DNA of 64,000 nt from Limosilactobacillus reuteri (GTDB lineage Bacteria; Bacillota; Bacilli; Lactobacillales; Lactobacillaceae). The notes beneath the pieces are model-generated. The model did no database searches. It was not told where the DNA came from and saw only the letters and a program-made list of their open reading frames with translations. Positions 56,685 through 64,000 of this stretch are shown here, one piece after another (position 1 is the first letter of the stretch; every line of letters begins with the position of its first letter). Location: the NCBI RefSeq assembly GCF_013694365.1, contig NZ_CP059275.1:1922001-1986000 (forward strand). Reading direction: 5' to 3'. The translations under genes were made by a program, and so were the position numbers.

Positions 56685-57611
56685 ATGCTTAATAAATATT
56701 CAATCTCTACTAGTGGGCCGCAAAAAACAACCATCGCCCTTAAGCAAGCTGATTTAATTATTCTAACTCGGCCTACTGACGAAGAAATTCAACAACTTTG
56801 TCAAACATTTAACTTAAACAAATTTTCTTTTCGCTATCGCTCTTCACCTGAAGAAGTATCACGCTTTCACCGAACTACTAGTGGTGTGTTAGATAACCCC
56901 TTTTTCCTTGTAGTTTATGATTATATTTCTTCTTTCAAACATATTGAAAAACAACTTGCACCATCACTCATTATTTTTGATTCTGATCACCTTATTATTT
57001 GCACTGATAGTGAAGATAGCTGTAAAAATATTACTAATAGCAACTACTCTAATTTAAGTGAAATTCTTTTTAACTATATTTCGCAATGCCAATATAAAAT
57101 TATGGATGTTCTTGTAAGCTATAAAAAACAAATTGATGACTTAGATAGTACTGCAAGACGTGGCTTTAGTAATACACGATTAAGAGAATTGACAACTCTT
57201 ACCAGAAAACTAGTCTTTCTTGAGCATACAATGGTTGATCAAACGTCAACAATTGAAGCTTTAGTTAAGTCAGATTTTTGTCAGAATGTCCCACAAGACA
57301 TCTGTCAAAATTTAACAGTTGAACAACAGCGGTTAACAAAAGCTATTCATATTTTTCGCGATTTATTAGACTCTATCAGTAGTCTTTTTACTGCAATGAT
57401 GGATAGTAATCTTAATAACTTAATGAAATTTCTTGACTCAGCTGGGCTAGTAATTGCAGTAGCGGCATTAGTTACCGGCTTCATGGGAATGAATGTTGGT
57501 GGTCTTCCTTGGAAAAATGATTTGTATGGATTCTGGATAACGCTTGGGATCGCTTCTATCTTGTCATTGCTAATTGCCTACCTGCTTCATCGTAAACAAT
57601 ATCTTAAATAA
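56685..57611 (+). CDS. corA: CorA-family magnesium transporter
   Basis: 308 residues. The long soluble N-terminal part and helical stalk (about 1-245) lead to two C-terminal membrane helices (about 247-267 and 281-301). The GMN signature lies at 268-270 (GFMGMNVGGLPW). This is the standard pentameric CorA layout for Mg2+ or Co2+ uptake. The sequence is intact. No Mg2+ riboswitch is visible because the upstream bases belong to another fragment. Confidence 0.93.
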   Translation: MLNKYSISTSGPQKTTIALKQADLIILTRPTDEEIQQLCQTFNLNKFSFRYRSSPEEVSRFHRTTSGVLDNPFFLVVYDYISSFKHIEKQLAPSLIIFDSDHLIICTDSEDSCKNITNSNYSNLSEILFNYISQCQYKIMDVLVSYKKQIDDLDSTARRGFSNTRLRELTTLTRKLVFLEHTMVDQTSTIEALVKSDFCQNVPQDICQNLTVEQQRLTKAIHIFRDLLDSISSLFTAMMDSNLNNLMKFLDSAGLVIAVAALVTGFMGMNVGGLPWKNDLYGFWITLGIASILSLLIAYLLHRKQYLK

Positions 57612-58133
57612 ATGGCAATTTACTTACGACGGGCAAACCAGGATGATCTTCAAAAGGTTATGGAAATTATTGAGCAAGCTCGAGCGCAACTAAAAGAGAA
57701 GGGTAATCCTCAATGGCAAGATGGGCATCCTTTCCGGGAAACGATGAAAAATGATATTAAAGCTGGTTATAATTGGGTGTTAATTGATAACCAAAAAATT
57801 GTTGGGACGGCTACTTTACAACTAACCCCGGAACAAACGTATGAAGAGATTAAAGATGGATCATGGTTAAAGCCGAATGAGCCATATGCGATCATTCATC
57901 GACTAGCAGTTCTTCCTTCTAAAAATGGTCAAGGTTTTGGAAAACACATCTTTTCTAACTTAATTACGGTTGGTTATTTGCAGGGCGTAAGGAATTTCCG
58001 CTATGATACGCATTATAAAAATATTCCCGTCCAAAAAATAGGCCAGGAGATTGGATTTATAAAACGCGGAACGATTTATATTGATGACAAAATCGACAAT
58101 AAACATATGGGGTTTGAACTGAATTTAAAATAA
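57612..58133 (+). CDS. GNAT-family N-acetyltransferase
   Basis: 173 residues. The acetyl-CoA-binding motif A is visible in IIHRLAVLPSKNGQGFGKHI near 97-116. QWQDGHPFRETMKND near the start is typical of a GNAT subgroup common in lactobacilli. The substrate is not decidable. Soluble, no signal peptide. Confidence 0.85.
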   Translation: MAIYLRRANQDDLQKVMEIIEQARAQLKEKGNPQWQDGHPFRETMKNDIKAGYNWVLIDNQKIVGTATLQLTPEQTYEEIKDGSWLKPNEPYAIIHRLAVLPSKNGQGFGKHIFSNLITVGYLQGVRNFRYDTHYKNIPVQKIGQEIGFIKRGTIYIDDKIDNKHMGFELNLK

Positions 58134-59303
58134 ATGCAACGACAGACAACAATTATCGAAAACAGCATGATTTGGTGTGGCGCCGGGATTTCAATTGCCG
58201 AAATCCTAACTGGGACTTACTTAGCTCCCCTTGGTTTTACAAAAGGGATCGCCGTAATTATCCTTGGCCACATTATCGGCTGTTTTCTGCTCTTTTTAGC
58301 TGGAATTATTGGCGGTCAGCAACGTCTTAGTTCAATGAACGCCGCAAAAATTAGTTTTGGCCAAAATGGCAGTAAGTTTTTTGCCCTATTGAATGTTCTC
58401 CAATTGATCGGTTGGACCAGCATCATGATTTATGATGGTGCATTAGCAGCCAATGGGGTCTGGCACCTTAATCAGGCATTATGGGTCATTTTAATCGGCG
58501 CCCTGATTATTGGTTGGCTGCTCGTCGGGGTTCGGCACCTTTATTACCTTAACCTTGCGACCATCTCAACATTATTAATTCTAAGCGGTCTCCTATGTGC
58601 CGCCATTTTTACCCACCATTCTACCAGTTCACCAACTGGTACATTGTCATGGGCTCAGGGGATGGAGCTAGTTATCGCCATGCCATTATCGTGGTTGCCA
58701 CTTATTAGTGATTATACCAGTGTCGCTCACCGACCCGTGCCAACTAGCGGGATTAGTGCAGTTGTCTATGGCCTGACTAGTTGTTGGATGGCCTTCATCG
58801 GTTTAGGAGCTGCTATCCTTACTCATGACATTAACATCGCCACGATTATTTTACGGGCCGGCTTGGGAATTGCCGGTTTATTTATCATTATTTTTTCCAC
58901 AATCACAACGACATTTATGGACGCTTATTCTGCTGGTGTTTCTTCAAAAACGATTTTCAGTAAATGGTCAGGAACAATGGCCGCAATTAGTGCAACAACT
59001 CTAGGAACAATTAGTGCGTTGATTTTCCCCATGGACAACTTCAGTAATTTTCTTTACCTTATTGGTTCTGTCTTTGCCCCAATGATTGCAATTCAAATTA
59101 CAGATTACTTCATCTTGAAAGTAGATTATCGTAAACAAAATTGTCAATGGGCTAACCTAATTCTCTGGTTGATTGGGTTTATCATCTATCGAGTTCTGCT
59201 AAATTATTCATTTCCACTCGGCAGTACCGTTACCACAATCATTATCATCATCGCAATGACATGGGGCACCTGTCGCGTTATGAAATTAGTTAAAGCAAAA
59301 TAG
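58134..59303 (+). CDS. cytX: Hydroxymethylpyrimidine transporter CytX (NCS1 family)
   Basis: 389 residues with about eleven or twelve hydrophobic segments. The start ENSMIWCGAGISIAEILTGTY and the middle MPLSWLPLISDYTSVAHRP match CytX-type NCS1 permeases. In Firmicutes these import hydroxymethylpyrimidine for thiamine salvage and are often under TPP riboswitches. No riboswitch is visible because the preceding bases are coding. The name relies on resemblance. Confidence 0.8.
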   Translation: MQRQTTIIENSMIWCGAGISIAEILTGTYLAPLGFTKGIAVIILGHIIGCFLLFLAGIIGGQQRLSSMNAAKISFGQNGSKFFALLNVLQLIGWTSIMIYDGALAANGVWHLNQALWVILIGALIIGWLLVGVRHLYYLNLATISTLLILSGLLCAAIFTHHSTSSPTGTLSWAQGMELVIAMPLSWLPLISDYTSVAHRPVPTSGISAVVYGLTSCWMAFIGLGAAILTHDINIATIILRAGLGIAGLFIIIFSTITTTFMDAYSAGVSSKTIFSKWSGTMAAISATTLGTISALIFPMDNFSNFLYLIGSVFAPMIAIQITDYFILKVDYRKQNCQWANLILWLIGFIIYRVLLNYSFPLGSTVTTIIIIIAMTWGTCRVMKLVKAK

Positions 59304-59420
59304 ATGGCTAAATACACTGTTGAATTAAGTGAAGAAGATATCCAAATGATTAAGGATTGTCATTCAAAGAATCCTTCTATCATGAAGGCAATGAACGACG
59401 CTAAAAAAGTTGAAGATTAA
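59304..59420 (+). CDS. Small acidic protein (38 aa)
   Basis: 38 codons, ATG to TAA (MAKYTVELSEEDIQMIKDCH, then KAMNDAKKVED). A short helical acidic peptide with one Cys. It ends one base before the IS30 on the minus strand. It could be a real small protein or the start of a gene cut by the element. No family recognised. Confidence 0.45.
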   Translation: MAKYTVELSEEDIQMIKDCHSKNPSIMKAMNDAKKVED

Positions 59421-60496
59421 CCCGAAATGTCAATTTAAGTTAGAAAGAAAATAGTTGCTCATCAGTGACGTAAGACATGAATACTTCATATGGAGTTCGA
59501 TAGCCTAGTGATTTACGGGGCAGGTTATTTCGCTTACTCATCAGTTGGGTTACCAATTCATCAGGAAGATTGCGGAAATCTAGCTGTTTCGTTAAGCCAT
59601 CCCGGCGTAAAAGACCGTTGTTGTTTTCGTTCAGCCCTCGTTGATTGGGAGCACCAACCTCGGCAAAGTAAGTGTGAAGGTCAAATTGATTGGCAATCTC
59701 GCGCCAGCCGGCGAATTCTTTTCCGTTGTCAAAGGTAATCGATTTGGAGAAGTGCCGCGGGAATTTCCGAAGCCACTGGCTTAAGTGTTGGTTAATCGCA
59801 TCAGCCGTCTTTTCGTGCACATTGAGTACAATTTCGACCTTCGATTGGCGTTCGGTCAGGGTCATTACCGCCCCTTGGTGCTTTTTGCCTTGGACGGTAT
59901 CAGCTTCAAGGTGCCCAAATTCAGTGGCGTAGTGCGGAAAGTCCTTGGCACGCTCGTGAATACTTCTCCCCAATTGGCCAGCCTTCCCGCGGCGCTCAAT
60001 ATAGCCATTCGGGTGCCGCTTACCTCGCATGGGCAAAGCACGGACATCCAAACCGAACTGCCCCCCGTTCAAACATCCGGTAAAGAGTTCGCCGGTTACA
60101 ACTAATTGGGCGCTCAGCGCGCCCAATAATGGTGTCAGGCGTCCACCCCTGGGCAATTTTGTCGTTGATATAAGTAAGTTCAGCCAGTGACAACTGAGTA
60201 CGTTTTCGGCCACAACGTTGCTTATTGCGCATATAGTGATCTTGATAATCAGCAATTGAGGCACCGGTTTCCAGGTAACGATAAACGCGATAAACGGTTT
60301 CGGCGCTACGGTTGATCATTTGGGCCACTCGGTACGCTTTAAGCTTTTGCACGAAAGAATGGGCGATGATTGTCAGCTCGTTTGTGGTAAGATGGGTGTA
60401 AGTCATTTGTGGTTTCCTTTCTTTTATTTAGGGGTATTCAAAAGTCTACCACAAATGGCTTTTCTATTTTTCTAACTTAATTTTACAAACGGCGTT
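59421..60496 (-). mobile_element. IS30-family insertion sequence, 1076 bp, minus strand
   Basis: A complete element, from CCCGAAATGTCAATT at 59421 to the complement of AACGCCGTTTG at 60496. A ribosome binding site (AGAAAGGAAACC) precedes the transposase start at 60406. It is nearly identical to the copy at 49358 but has a frameshift in a G run. It is the only long minus-strand feature in the window. Confidence 0.88.
59440..60406 (-). pseudogene. IS30 transposase, frameshifted
   Basis: The start MTYTHLTTNELTIIAHSFVQ is intact, and the frame breaks in a run of six C on the + strand (60061-60066). The copy at 49447 has GTGGCC there instead of the G run. The downstream frame resumes with GLDVRALPMRGKRHPNG and contains all three DDE residues, with Arg where the other copy has TGA. 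A +1 frameshift in a homopolymer could be a sequencing error or programmed slippage, though IS30 transposases are normally single-frame. Confidence 0.85.
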
Positions 60497-60498
60497 AT

Positions 60499-61110
60499 TT
60501 GGATGTCCGTGCTTTGCCCATGCGAGGTAAGCGGCACCCGAATGGCTATATTGAGCGCCGCGGGAAGGCTGGCCAATTGGGGAGAAGTATTCACGAGCGT
60601 GCCAAGGACTTTCCGCACTACGCCACTGAATTTGGGCACCTTGAAGCTGATACCGTCCAAGGCAAAAAGCACCAAGGGGCGGTAATGACCCTGACCGAAC
60701 GCCAATCGAAGGTCGAAATTGTACTCAATGTGCACGAAAAGACGGCTGATGCGATTAACCAACACTTAAGCCAGTGGCTTCGGAAATTCCCGCGGCACTT
60801 CTCCAAATCGATTACCTTTGACAACGGAAAAGAATTCGCCGGCTGGCGCGAGATTGCCAATCAATTTGACCTTCACACTTACTTTGCCGAGGTTGGTGCT
60901 CCCAATCAACGAGGGCTGAACGAAAACAACAACGGTCTTTTACGCCGGGATGGCTTAACGAAACAGCTAGATTTCCGCAATCTTCCTGATGAATTGGTAA
61001 CCCAACTGATGAGTAAGCGAAATAACCTGCCCCGTAAATCACTAGGCTATCGAACTCCATATGAAGTATTCATGTCTTACGTCACTGATGAGCAACTATT
61101 TTCTTTCTAA
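60499..61110 (+). pseudogene. Reoriented copy of IS30 transposase C-terminal ORF
   Basis: Bases 60499-61110 are the reverse complement of the C-terminal ORF of the adjacent minus-strand IS30 and begin at a TTG. 203 codons carry DDE motifs (LEADTVQGKKHQG, TFDNGKEFAGW, ENNNGLLRRDG). No IS end accompanies it. It is placed before the N-terminal ORF, as expected for minus-strand ORFs listed by coordinate and flipped one at a time. Confidence 0.85.
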
Positions 61111-61497
61111 ATGACTTACACCCATCTTACCACAAACGAGCTGACAATCATCGCCCATTCTTTCGTGCAAAAGCTTAAAGCGTACCGAGTGGCCCAAATG
61201 ATCAACCGTAGCGCCGAAACCGTTTATCGCGTTTATCGTTACCTGGAAACCGGTGCCTCAATTGCTGATTATCAAGATCACTATATGCGCAATAAGCAAC
61301 GTTGTGGCCGAAAACGTACTCAGTTGTCACTGGCTGAACTTACTTATATCAACGACAAAATTGCCCAGGGGTGGACGCCTGACACCATTATTGGGCGCGC
61401 TGAGCGCCCAATTAGTTGTAACCGGCGAACTCTTTACCGGATGTTTGAACGGGGGGCAGTTCGGTTTGGATGTCCGTGCTTTGCCCATGCGAGGTAA
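61111..61497 (+). pseudogene. Reoriented copy of IS30 transposase N-terminal ORF
   Basis: Reverse complement of 60020-60406. 128 codons: the helix-turn-helix region, then the frameshifted tail AVRFGCPCFAHAR after the G run at 61451-61456. In a real + strand gene this piece would precede the one at 60499. Confidence 0.85.
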
Positions 61498-61740
61498 ATG
61501 ATGGCTGATAAGGTAATGACGAGGGATGAACTAGCAAAGTACAATGGCCAAGCTGGTCAACCGGCCTACGTAGCAGTTGAAGGTGTAATCTATGACGTCT
61601 CTGCTAACCCGGCCTGGCAGGGTGGCCGCCACCATGGAAACTTGGCCGGCCAGGACTTGACCGACGTTTTGCTTGAAAAGTCACCCCATGGTAAACGGGT
61701 ATTAAAGGATCTGCCAGTCGTCGGTAGACTTGCTGAATAG
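61498..61740 (+). CDS. Cytochrome b5-like heme-binding domain protein
   Basis: 80 residues, starting ATGATG; the first ATG is flush with the preceding gene and either may be used. The cytochrome b5 fold pattern is visible: YVAVEGVIYDVSANPAW, then GGRHHGNLAGQDLT with H45/H46 and SPHGKRVL with H64 as likely heme ligands. Small proteins of this type occur in lactobacilli and other Firmicutes. The electron partner is unknown and no signal peptide is present, so it is presumably cytoplasmic. Confidence 0.85.
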   Translation: MMADKVMTRDELAKYNGQAGQPAYVAVEGVIYDVSANPAWQGGRHHGNLAGQDLTDVLLEKSPHGKRVLKDLPVVGRLAE

Positions 61741-61743
61741 TAA

Positions 61744-61870
61744 ATCCTAAATTTCAAGAATAAGTTAGCCACTGGACTTAAATAAATAATACTGACCAAT
61801 TGATTATTGGTTGATGGAGCTGTGATATCTCTTGGTAGAAGGCCTTACGATAGATATCCATTGACGAATG
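61744..61870 (-). mobile_element. Insertion sequence end (127 bp, minus strand)
   Basis: The inverted variant of 40436-40560, with a few base differences, ending at the same IS terminus (CCTAAATTTCAAG). It includes the last codons of the same transposase type. Two independent IS copies are therefore represented in the window. Confidence 0.6.
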
Positions 61871-61938
61871 ACCACCATTACCAAATGGTAATTAAGTAAG
61901 TATACTGAATGCTGATTTCTATCTAATTCTATTGTTAT
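61871..61938. other. Non-coding junction, nothing recognised
   Basis: 68 bases between two element ends. A small palindrome (ATTACCAAATGGTAAT) is the only structure seen. Confidence 0.35.
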
Positions 61939-62065
61939 CACCACATTTTATAGATATATACTAAATATATCATAGAACAAAAGAAAAAGCACTAACGCAC
62001 TTTAAGAGAGCGATTCATCCCCTACTTATAGAAGTGGGGGTATTCTCGCAAATTTATGGATAAAA
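61939..62065 (+). mobile_element. IS200/IS605-type element end (127 bp)
   Basis: Equal to 34585-34711 except for one base. It has the same CCCCTACTT/GAAGTGGGG hairpin near the right boundary. No transposase or TnpB gene accompanies it. Confidence 0.6.
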
Positions 62066-62066
62066 T

Positions 62067-62288
62067 ATGCTTTCGGGAATGTTAGTAGGCGCATTGAGTC
62101 CTAAATTGCAAAAGATTCCATTAACTACTCGCTATAAAACTACCCTTATCTGTCTTACTCTTGGCTTATTCTTAACGTATACCGATTACCTATATTTGCT
62201 TGGGACCGCGATAACAGTCTTTTGTGCCATCTTATTAGGAAAGTGGGCACGAAAACAAGTTCCCGATAAATATAGCAGTATCGATTAA
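62067..62288 (+). CDS. Small membrane protein (73 aa)
   Basis: 73 residues with hydrophobic stretches at about 2-12, 26-42 and 43-59, and a basic tail (GKWARKQVPDKY). No family recognised. The first ATG follows the IS end directly, so the N-terminus may be incomplete. Confidence 0.45.
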   Translation: MLSGMLVGALSPKLQKIPLTTRYKTTLICLTLGLFLTYTDYLYLLGTAITVFCAILLGKWARKQVPDKYSSID

Positions 62289-62435
62289 GTGCTAGCAATT
62301 ATTGGGATTATCCTTGAACTACGAAATATTCTGGGACAACCTTTTAAACTATTTCGTATTTGGCTCGGAGCGATCAAGAATTATGTCATTATCTATACTT
62401 TACTATTTGCTTTTCAACAGAATAAAGCTTATTGA
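62289..62435 (+). CDS. Small membrane protein (48 aa)
   Basis: 48 codons from a GTG to TGA, filling the gap between two genes exactly. The peptide VLAIIGIILELRNILGQPF and a second hydrophobic run (NYVIIYTLLFAF) suggest one or two membrane segments. Probably a fragment. No family recognised. Confidence 0.35.
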   Translation: MLAIIGIILELRNILGQPFKLFRIWLGAIKNYVIIYTLLFAFQQNKAY

Positions 62436-63086
62436 ATGAAGAAAATTTTAGCAATTAACCATGAATTTGTTGCTCGAAGCTATATTCTATTTCCAACGTT
62501 GCTATTTGCATTCTCTATCATTGCCCATGCAAATATAATCACATTTGTTTGGCCGTTCATTTTTGTTTACACCGTTGAAAAAGTAATGCCCTTTATTCTC
62601 GATGGACGCCTAAATTTAGCTTCTTGGTCTGGTGTTACTAAGTTTTGTTCGGTTATTGCTTTTATTGGGGGAACCCTTGCTTCTATTGGAATTTATTTTC
62701 GCTTTGAGCGGCTTGCTAGCTTGGCGGCGATCTTGATCGGTTTTGGCGTGACAGGATTAAAATTGCTCGGCGATCCCAATAAGGAAATTTCCGGGATTGA
62801 TTTGAAGCAAGTAAATGTTATTGCGGGCTTTAGTGTAATTATCGGACTGATCGCCCTCGGGATTTTACTGATGAAGCTGCCGTTAGTTGTCGGTTTTGTT
62901 TTTTATACTTTTTTCCTGGGCTTGGAAGTTATTTACGCTTACGTTGTTGTTAAACGAGATAAGACACCATTGGATTTAAAATTCTCTTTTAATTTAAAAA
63001 CGGCTTTTCCTGCCATCGCTGTGCTTACCGTGGTTTTTATTATTAGTTTCTTTAAGAAGACGGGTCAAATTTCTGATTTTGGCTAG
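62436..63086 (+). CDS. Multi-pass membrane protein (216 aa)
   Basis: 216 residues with about six hydrophobic segments (at about 15-30, 33-50, 66-84, 91-108, 128-148 and 150-170, and one near the end). Charged loops include DPNKEISGIDLKQ. No signature I can name. The neighbour is a polyamine-binding protein, but order is unreliable here. Confidence 0.5.
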   Translation: MKKILAINHEFVARSYILFPTLLFAFSIIAHANIITFVWPFIFVYTVEKVMPFILDGRLNLASWSGVTKFCSVIAFIGGTLASIGIYFRFERLASLAAILIGFGVTGLKLLGDPNKEISGIDLKQVNVIAGFSVIIGLIALGILLMKLPLVVGFVFYTFFLGLEVIYAYVVVKRDKTPLDLKFSFNLKTAFPAIAVLTVVFIISFFKKTGQISDFG

Positions 63087-64000
63087 ATGAAAAAGATATT
63101 TACTGCATTCCTCGCAATTGTCGTTATTTGTATTTTGCTAGCGCTTGGGGATGTTGCTTTCAACCAGCAAAAAACTGGTGGTGGAAAACAAACTCTGACA
63201 ATTTACAATTGGGGAGACTATATTGATCCAGCATTGATAACGAAATTTGAACATCAAACTGGCTATCATGTAGATTATGAAACCTTTGATAGCAACGAAT
63301 CAATGTTAACCAAGATTCGGCAAGGCGGGACTAATTATGATGTTGTTGTGCCGAGTGAATACACTGTTCAACGGATGAAAAAGGAGCATTTAATTGCACC
63401 TCTTAACCATCAGAAATTACCTAACCTTAAGTATATTGATCCGCAATTTTTAAATCGTTCTTTTGACCCCGAGAATCGTTATTCTGTACCATACTTTTGG
63501 GGAACGTTAGGTATTATCTACAATGATCAAAAAGTAAATGGCAAAGGCGTCCAGCATTGGGAACAACTTTGGAATCCGCGCTTAAAGAATAATGTCATGC
63601 TGATTGATAGTGCGCGGGATGTGTTTGCGGTTGCCCTTATTACCCAGCATCATTCTGTTAATACGACTAACTACCATCAATTGAAGCTTGCGCAGGCCCA
63701 TTTAAAGCAGTTGACGCCCAATGTAAAAGCGATTATTGCTGATGAGATGAAGATGTACATGGAGCAAAATGAAGCAGCCGTGGGTGTGACCTATTCTGGT
63801 GACGCGCGCAAAATGATGAATATTAATCCGCACCTTCACTATGTTGTGCCAAGCGAAGGAAGCAATATATGGTTTGATAACATGGTGATTCCTAAAGCAG
63901 CACGTAATAAAAAGGCGGCTTACGAATTTATTAACTTTATGTTAGATCCCCAAAATGCGGCTCAAAATGCTCAATACGTTGGATACGCGACACCAAATAA
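63087..64000 (+). CDS. potD: Spermidine/putrescine ABC transporter substrate-binding protein (cut by window end)
   Basis: 304 residues are visible. The N-terminal hydrophobic segment (about 4-22) is a signal or anchor without a clear lipobox. The mature part begins LTIYNWGDYIDPALITKFE, the classic PotD/PotF start, and continues with YDVVVPSEYTVQRM, VPYFWGTLGIIYND and AVGVTYSGDARKM, which line the polyamine site in homologues. The protein runs past base 64000, with roughly 50 residues missing. It delivers polyamines to PotABC, which is not in the window. Confidence 0.92.
   Translation, partial: MKKIFTAFLAIVVICILLALGDVAFNQQKTGGGKQTLTIYNWGDYIDPALITKFEHQTGYHVDYETFDSNESMLTKIRQGGTNYDVVVPSEYTVQRMKKEHLIAPLNHQKLPNLKYIDPQFLNRSFDPENRYSVPYFWGTLGIIYNDQKVNGKGVQHWEQLWNPRLKNNVMLIDSARDVFAVALITQHHSVNTTNYHQLKLAQAHLKQLTPNVKAIIADEMKMYMEQNEAAVGVTYSGDARKMMNINPHLHYVVPSEGSNIWFDNMVIPKAARNKKAAYEFINFMLDPQNAAQNAQYVGYATPN

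Noticed and set aside
59490..60105. Antisense ORFs on the other strand of the IS30 copies, and the same ORFs near 49663 and 50649
   Set aside because: They are shadows of the transposase frame with no ribosome binding site and low-complexity Ser/Arg/Pro content.

Overview
The window looks like genome sequence from a low-GC heterofermentative lactobacillus, most likely Limosilactobacillus reuteri or a close relative. The evidence is the set of housekeeping proteins (MecA, Spx, CoiA, PanK, GuaA, SerS, GuaC, PurA, PyrR), sortase-type surface proteins with YSIRK and LPXTG signals, a GtfA/GtfB-like protein glycosylation pair, and many IS30, IS66, IS256, IS200/IS605 and group II intron pieces. I assign the species from protein character and did not search for it.

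The main property of the window is structural. Almost every coding sequence starts on the base after the previous stop codon (58 such junctions by my count), with no room for promoters, ribosome binding sites or terminators. Nearly all genes read +. Conserved operons and broken genes appear back to front while each piece reads +: coiA-mecA-spx, and C-terminal fragments ahead of N-terminal fragments for an IS66, an MFS transporter, an IS256 and an IS30. Fragments of mobile elements repeatedly end about 127 bp inside the element. Exact copies of some ORFs follow the uncut element, sometimes inverted. The simplest reading is a joined set of draft contigs (de Bruijn k about 127) in which each CDS was turned to its coding strand and intergenic DNA was mostly dropped. 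Individual proteins can be trusted. Gene order, strand, spacing and operons cannot.

Layout: 1-4005 dipeptidase, CoiA, MecA, Spx, a monooxygenase-like protein and IS66 debris. 4006-4858 an inverted IS66 overlap and a group II intron end. 4859-12451 an EamA transporter, an LTA-synthase-like protein, pantothenate kinase, an AAA-type ATPase, GMP synthase and a hydroxyisobutyrate-dehydrogenase-like enzyme. 12452-13256 IS30 and group II ends. 13258-16170 a split sugar MFS transporter and an oligo-1,6-glucosidase. 16171-21321 an adhesin-fold protein, the GtfA/GtfB-like pair and a small membrane protein. 21322-22748 IS200/IS605 and group II relics. 22749-34276 SerS, an amino-acid ABC transporter, an APC permease, a structured non-coding stretch, a YdcF-like protein, an ABC1/UbiB kinase-like protein, a CNNM/CBS protein, a CopY-like repressor, an MFS exporter and a DUF441 protein. 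34277-39967 a broken cupin, MmuP/MmuM, surface proteins and a Doc-like toxin module. 39968-51200 two GT8 glycosyltransferases among IS elements and a YSIRK/Rib adhesin. 51201-59420 MoaC, GuaC, PurA, PyrR, CorA, GNAT and CytX. 59421-61497 IS30 in both orientations. 61498-64000 a cytochrome-b5-like protein, small membrane proteins and PotD.

Functional themes are purine supply (GuaA, GuaC, PurA), methionine supply from S-methylmethionine (MmuP/MmuM), isomalto-oligosaccharide use, and construction of a glycosylated cell surface. I found no CRISPR array, rRNA, complete tRNA or prophage.
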